From the NCBI RefSeq assembly GCF_025947185.1, contig NZ_CP110001.1, forward strand, positions 3,410,001 to 3,474,000: a stretch of 64,000 nt of DNA, read 5' to 3'. Positions within the stretch are counted from its first letter, which is position 1, and each line of letters opens with the position of its first letter. The stretch is from Flavobacterium sp. N2038. Its GTDB lineage: Bacteria > Bacteroidota > Bacteroidia > Flavobacteriales > Flavobacteriaceae. The notes beneath the pieces were generated by a model that did no database searches, was not told the DNA's origin, and saw only the letters and a list, made by a program, of their open reading frames with translations. Position numbers and translations under genes: made by a program. This document shows, piece by piece, positions 60,151 through 64,000 of the stretch.

Positions 60151-62535
60151 TTAAAAACCCGCTCTCTTTTTCTCATCCTGATTTCCAAACGCTCTTTCTT
60201 TTATATTGATTTTTTTGTTTCCGAAATTGTAAACCACAGATAAACGTACAAATCTATTGCTTTCATTATTACTATAAACCTGCTTCACACCATTCACAAC
60301 CGAAGTAAAACCTTTTAAATAAGAAGTATTAAAAATATCGTTTGCCAAAAATGCGATTTGCATTGTTTTATTAAACAAATCCTGTTTAAAACCAATATCA
60401 AAACTTGAAGCATATCCTACTTTATACAAACCACTTTCATAAGGCGTAGAATACGAAAAATCAATCTGAAGTTTTGTGATTTTTCCTAAAACAAAAGTGT
60501 TATTTGTCGAAAAATCAATCTCTAAACTATTTGATGGAGTTGCGTTTATATCTTTTATGAATTCGGTTTTTGATCCTAAAAAATATAGCGAATTTTCACT
60601 TGACCACCAATCTGCAAAACTTGCCGAATATGTTTCTCCAAGACTATAATTTAAACTTTTAAAATAATTTTCACGTGTGACAATCTGTGTATTGGTTTCC
60701 GGATCTGAGGTAAATAAAACACCATAACCGTTTGTAATTGCATTTACAGAAACACTCGTTCTTAAAATTTCTTTATATGAATGCGAAAATTCAAAATTAT
60801 CACTAAATGAAGGCTGTAAAAACGGATTCCCTTCTGAATAACTATTACTGCTTATATAAATTCGAAACGGATTCAGTAAATCAAAACGCGGTCTGTTGAT
60901 TCTTTTTCCGTAATTTAAACTAAAAGTATTATTGTCGTTTTTCTTGTAAGATGCAAAAACTGTTGGAAACAACTTCAAATAATCATTAACCGTTTCCTGA
61001 TTTAAAGTTTCAGAAAAACCACTTGTCTGTGTATTTTCTAATCTTAATCCAACTTGAAGATTCCATTTTTCATTGATTTTTTTATCTCCATTAATATAAA
61101 ATGCCTGATTATTTTCGGTGTATTCAAATCGGTTTGATTGCAAAGAATCTAATTCCGGAGTTCCTGTAATCGTGTTGTAGTAAAGTACGTCACTTATACT
61201 GTTTGTGAAACTTACTTTTGCACCATATGATAAATTCAGCGCTTGAAGCGGATGCTCCATATCAGCCTTAAAACTCCAATTATCAATATTCTGATTCGAA
61301 ATATTCCTCCCTGATTGATTCACATCTACAAAACTCCCGTCTGCCAAATAATCATTTGCAATAAACACACGATCAAACTTTGAATCGTAATTGAAGTAAT
61401 CAACATCAAATGATAATTTTCTGTTTAAAGGATCAAGTTTTGTAATCAAATGTGCATTATAAATCTGATTGCCCGATTCTCTGTCTGCATAACTATCGTT
61501 AAGTGTATAATTTTCTAATTGATTTTGCGAATTGTATCTGTCAATTCTAATATCTGACTTAAAATCGGGATTTTTTCTATCATTTACAAATTGAAAACCA
61601 ATTGTTGTCTTTTCTGAAAAATCATAATCTAAGGATACTTTTCCTGACACATTTTCATCTTTAAGTTTTGTTGAAGCAGTTAAGTTTGAAAGCCCTTCTA
61701 CAAAATATACATTAGAAACTTCATCTATACTTTTATATCCTGTTTTTCCGTTGACACTTGCAGAAAAACGGAACTTATTTTTATTGTAAAAGAAATTATC
61801 TCTTAAAGTAAAAATTCCATATTTATTTTGATCGTACGACACTGTAGCAGTATTTTTCCAAGAATCACGAGCGCCTTTTTTCATGATAATATTTATTAAT
61901 CCGCCAGTTCCTTCAGCTTCATATTTTGCTGGAGGATTACTAATAATTTCAATATTTTTAATATCTCCTGCTGATATTGATTTCAAAAAATTATTCAATT
62001 CTTCGCCCGTTAACTCAATCATCCTTCCATCTATCATTACTCTCGATGTTCCCTTTCCTAAAATATTGATGGCATTATTTTGTACCACAACACCCGGGGC
62101 GGTATTTATGGCGCTCAAAGCATCGCCAGCAACATTTGTCACATTATTTTCCAGATTATAAACCAAACGATCTGTCTTTTGCTCGATTGTTTTCTTTTTA
62201 GATTCAATAACAACTTCTACTAAATGTGTTTCACTTTCTTTCAAAATAATAATTCCCAAATCAGTATCTTTTTCTATTGAGATTTCTTTTTCGAAATCAG
62301 TAAATCCCAAAAGACTTATCCCAATTTTATAATTTCCTTTTTTAAGATTAATTTCAAAAGTACCGTCTTGCTTGCTTGTTGCTCCGTCAATTATTTTTCC
62401 TTCTGAATTTGAGATTGAAACATCTGCCCATTCTAATATCTCTTTTTCACTTGTTATTTTTCCTTTTAATTGAAAGGATTGTGCTAAACAAAATAATGGC
62501 AATACTAAAAAGATAAGGAGGTTTACTTTTTTCAT
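60151..62535 (-). CDS. TonB-type outer-membrane beta-barrel protein
   Basis: A 794-residue outer-membrane protein with signal peptide MKKVNLLIFLVLPLFCLAQS. A carboxypeptidase-regulatory-like domain follows (20-105), then a plug domain (about 120-215, with VNAINTAPGVVVQNNA-like text and GRMIELTGEELNNFLKS). The rest is a 22-strand-type barrel of the 'outer membrane beta-barrel protein' group, ending in an aromatic strand. A short C-terminal tail is basic (DEKKRAGF). It probably takes up or signals a specific ligand. An AraC-type gene upstream, on the same strand, may control it. Confidence 0.85.
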   Translation of the reverse strand: MKKVNLLIFLVLPLFCLAQSFQLKGKITSEKEILEWADVSISNSEGKIIDGATSKQDGTFEINLKKGNYKIGISLLGFTDFEKEISIEKDTDLGIIILKESETHLVEVVIESKKKTIEQKTDRLVYNLENNVTNVAGDALSAINTAPGVVVQNNAINILGKGTSRVMIDGRMIELTGEELNNFLKSISAGDIKNIEIISNPPAKYEAEGTGGLINIIMKKGARDSWKNTATVSYDQNKYGIFTLRDNFFYNKNKFRFSASVNGKTGYKSIDEVSNVYFVEGLSNLTASTKLKDENVSGKVSLDYDFSEKTTIGFQFVNDRKNPDFKSDIRIDRYNSQNQLENYTLNDSYADRESGNQIYNAHLITKLDPLNRKLSFDVDYFNYDSKFDRVFIANDYLADGSFVDVNQSGRNISNQNIDNWSFKADMEHPLQALNLSYGAKVSFTNSISDVLYYNTITGTPELDSLQSNRFEYTENNQAFYINGDKKINEKWNLQVGLRLENTQTSGFSETLNQETVNDYLKLFPTVFASYKKNDNNTFSLNYGKRINRPRFDLLNPFRIYISSNSYSEGNPFLQPSFSDNFEFSHSYKEILRTSVSVNAITNGYGVLFTSDPETNTQIVTRENYFKSLNYSLGETYSASFADWWSSENSLYFLGSKTEFIKDINATPSNSLEIDFSTNNTFVLGKITKLQIDFSYSTPYESGLYKVGYASSFDIGFKQDLFNKTMQIAFLANDIFNTSYLKGFTSVVNGVKQVYSNNESNRFVRLSVVYNFGNKKINIKERAFGNQDEKKRAGF

Positions 62536-62573
62536 GATTTCTAATTTTAAAACTTGTTTCGATTAATTTGAAG

Positions 62574-62581
62574 CAAAGTTG
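62574..62581 (-). promoter_or_regulatory. Candidate -7 element of the TonB-type gene
   Basis: CAACTTTG on the minus strand, one mismatch to TAnnTTTG, 38 nt before the ATG. Confidence 0.35.
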
Positions 62582-62613
62582 CCTTAGAAAATCCATCTGT
62601 GCGACCGACAAAA

Positions 62614-62654
62614 AAAGTCGAACCAATTTCTGTTGAGGAAATCGGTTCGACTTT
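62614..62654 (-). terminator. Terminator of the AraC-type gene
   Basis: AAAGTCGAACCAATTTC paired with GAAATCGGTTCGACTTT: 17-bp stem with one wobble, 7-nt loop, T run on the minus strand. Confidence 0.85.
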
Positions 62655-62690
62655 ATTGAGTTTAAAGTACGACTTTTTACAAACCTTTAA

Positions 62691-63836
62691 CTATGAAGCA
62701 TTTCGATAAGCTGTAGGCGTTAAATTAGTATACTTTTTAAAAGAAGTATTAAACGAAGATTTCGAATTAAAACCAACTTCGTACAAAATTTCCAGAACGG
62801 TAAGATCACTTTTTGACTGATCTTTTAAAATATGCATGGCTTTTTGAATTCGATATTCATTCACAAAATCAAAAAAATGCTGATCCATTTTATGATTAAT
62901 CAAGACTGATAAATCCCGAACCGGAATATCAATTTGATTGGCCAATTCCTGAATCGTAAGCGACGGATCCAAAAAAGGTTCTTTCTGTACCATATAATTT
63001 TTTAATACTGAAATTTGAGAAAGAACAGCTTCATCCTGATCATTTACTGTTTCGGCAATATCATTATTTTCTTTTGGAAGAAAGTCTTTCGCTAAAGTCA
63101 ATCTGGAATTAATTCCTCTAAAAAGTTCCGGATGATTTAATGCTTTCATTACAAACCAGCATATTACGCTTAAAGCCATAATTACCATTAAAACATTTCC
63201 CCAAAGATAAGTATCTCTGGAAGCAGTATAACGCAACAAATTCTTTGAAGCTGTAATAGAATGCATTACCACAAAAACACAATTCATTTGAAAAAGCCAT
63301 TTATAGGTAGAAGTACTGGGATTAGTGTAATTTTCAAGATAGATTTTCTTGTACTTTCTTAAAATCAAAAATATACTGACAATATAAAACCAATATTGAC
63401 ATTCGATTAAAATCTGAAAAAAATACACTTCAGTCATTTTACTGAAGTTTTCTAAAAATTGTTGTTTCTCAATACCTGATTTTAAATAAAATCTAGGCAT
63501 TAAAACTAAATTCATTACTACAAAAGGGATTGTATATCGTAAATGTTTCCATTTTAGTTGAAAATCAGAATAGCAAACTGCTAAAACATACAGATAAATC
63601 AAAGGCATTTCTAACAAACAAAATGTACTTCTCAAAATCTCCAAATCTATGTATTCATCTGGAAATGAAAGATCAAGAAGTCCGCTAAAATCAATTGCTG
63701 AAAAAATTATAAAACAAGCAAATAATCGATTAGCTAATTTATTCTCGGTTTTTACGGTAAGTAAAAAAAGTGCCAGCAATAACGAAATAAAAACAGCAAT
63801 CCGAGCAACACCATCTAAAAAAACTAATTTATCCAT
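62691..63836 (-). CDS. Membrane AraC family transcriptional regulator
   Basis: A 381-residue protein. The N-terminal 235 residues hold about seven membrane helices. The last 100 residues (about 275-381) are an AraC-type DNA-binding domain with two helix-turn-helix units: LTIQELANQIDIPVRDLSVLIN and LTVLEILYEVGFNSKSSFNTSFK, ending in KKYTNLTPTAYR. This layout, common in Flavobacteria, suggests a membrane-bound regulator. It is oriented toward the TonB-type gene and may regulate it (inference). Confidence 0.88.
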   Translation of the reverse strand: MDKLVFLDGVARIAVFISLLLALFLLTVKTENKLANRLFACFIIFSAIDFSGLLDLSFPDEYIDLEILRSTFCLLEMPLIYLYVLAVCYSDFQLKWKHLRYTIPFVVMNLVLMPRFYLKSGIEKQQFLENFSKMTEVYFFQILIECQYWFYIVSIFLILRKYKKIYLENYTNPSTSTYKWLFQMNCVFVVMHSITASKNLLRYTASRDTYLWGNVLMVIMALSVICWFVMKALNHPELFRGINSRLTLAKDFLPKENNDIAETVNDQDEAVLSQISVLKNYMVQKEPFLDPSLTIQELANQIDIPVRDLSVLINHKMDQHFFDFVNEYRIQKAMHILKDQSKSDLTVLEILYEVGFNSKSSFNTSFKKYTNLTPTAYRNAS

Positions 63837-63856
63837 TGATCTTTTTAATATTTTAA

Positions 63857-63864
63857 CAAATATA
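63857..63864 (-). promoter_or_regulatory. -7 promoter element of the AraC-type gene
   Basis: TATATTTG on the minus strand, an exact match, 20 nt before the ATG at 63836. Confidence 0.5.
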
Positions 63865-64000
63865 ATATTTTAGTTGATTTTTTTTTAAGGTTTTAAAAGA
63901 TGTCAGAGCAAATGTAAATCAGGAATAAAACATTTAAAATCTTTAGCGCTTTGCTTACTAATTTTTCCAGATTTGAACCAAAAAAAGTTTAATTTTGAAC

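Noticed and set aside
61883..62161. Plus-strand 92-codon open frame inside the TonB-type gene
   Set aside because: It is antisense to a conserved plug-domain region and is explained as a shadow frame.

Overview
The window is a chromosome segment from a member of the Bacteroidota, most likely Flavobacterium or a close relative. The evidence is the AT-rich sequence, the recurring TAnnTTTG promoter -7 element, the almost complete absence of Shine-Dalgarno sequences before genes, the fused ccoN-ccoO gene, a T9SS-like tail on secreted proteins, the DUF6452/DUF6048 pair, and malate:quinone oxidoreductase. I see no rRNA, tRNA, CRISPR array, insertion sequence or prophage.

Layout. 1-3611: a very AT-rich accessory run of seven same-strand genes. 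Three resemble different branches of the SUKH immunity superfamily and no toxin is visible, so this looks like a poly-immunity tail of a polymorphic toxin locus whose toxin end lies off the left edge, or an orphan immunity bank. 3847-7745: a small lipoprotein, a tandem pair of secreted LamG proteins and a PLP-dependent cysteine synthase-like enzyme. 7816-18246: housekeeping genes (oligopeptidase B, YbaB, threonine aldolase, prfB with a programmed +1 frameshift, msrB, lpxD, an acyl-CoA carboxyltransferase, doxX). 18363-29244: a microaerobic respiration block with hemN, the cbb3 oxidase genes ccoS-NO-Q-P-G-H-safE, the copper ATPase ccoI and a CRP/FNR regulator. 29245-36549: mazG, DUF5606, def, a FUSC transporter, mqo, ruvX and a PAS protein. 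36829-37644: dapD. 37940-44887: a lipopolysaccharide-core type cluster (deacetylase, four glycosyltransferases, a Kdo-kinase-like protein, an O-acyltransferase). 44981-58982: housekeeping genes (Sua5/TsaC, NifS, Smr, cysE-cysM, a histidine kinase, rlmD, DUF6452-DUF6048, a racemase, an RlmL-like methyltransferase). 59073-63836: a ZIP transporter, a TonB-type outer-membrane protein and a membrane AraC regulator.

Two patterns link distant parts of the window. First, a 14-bp palindrome of the form ATGAYA-WT-TRTCAT sits upstream of hemN, ccoS and ccoI. Its centre is 36.5-37.5 bp from the G of a TAnnTTTG-like -7 element each time, which points to class II activation by the CRP/FNR protein encoded beside ccoI. 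Second, several intergenic gaps hold short-period arrays (7 or 8 nt per unit, a constant core plus variable bases), most of them built as inverted pairs that could fold into long hairpins. There are at least four sequence families: CTYAGNNN, GAAACNT, ATTATCTA and CGTTTAAT. I cannot assign these to a named element class.

Start codons were adjusted where a promoter or a better ATG lies inside the longest open frame. All functions rest on motifs and remembered family features; no database search was run.
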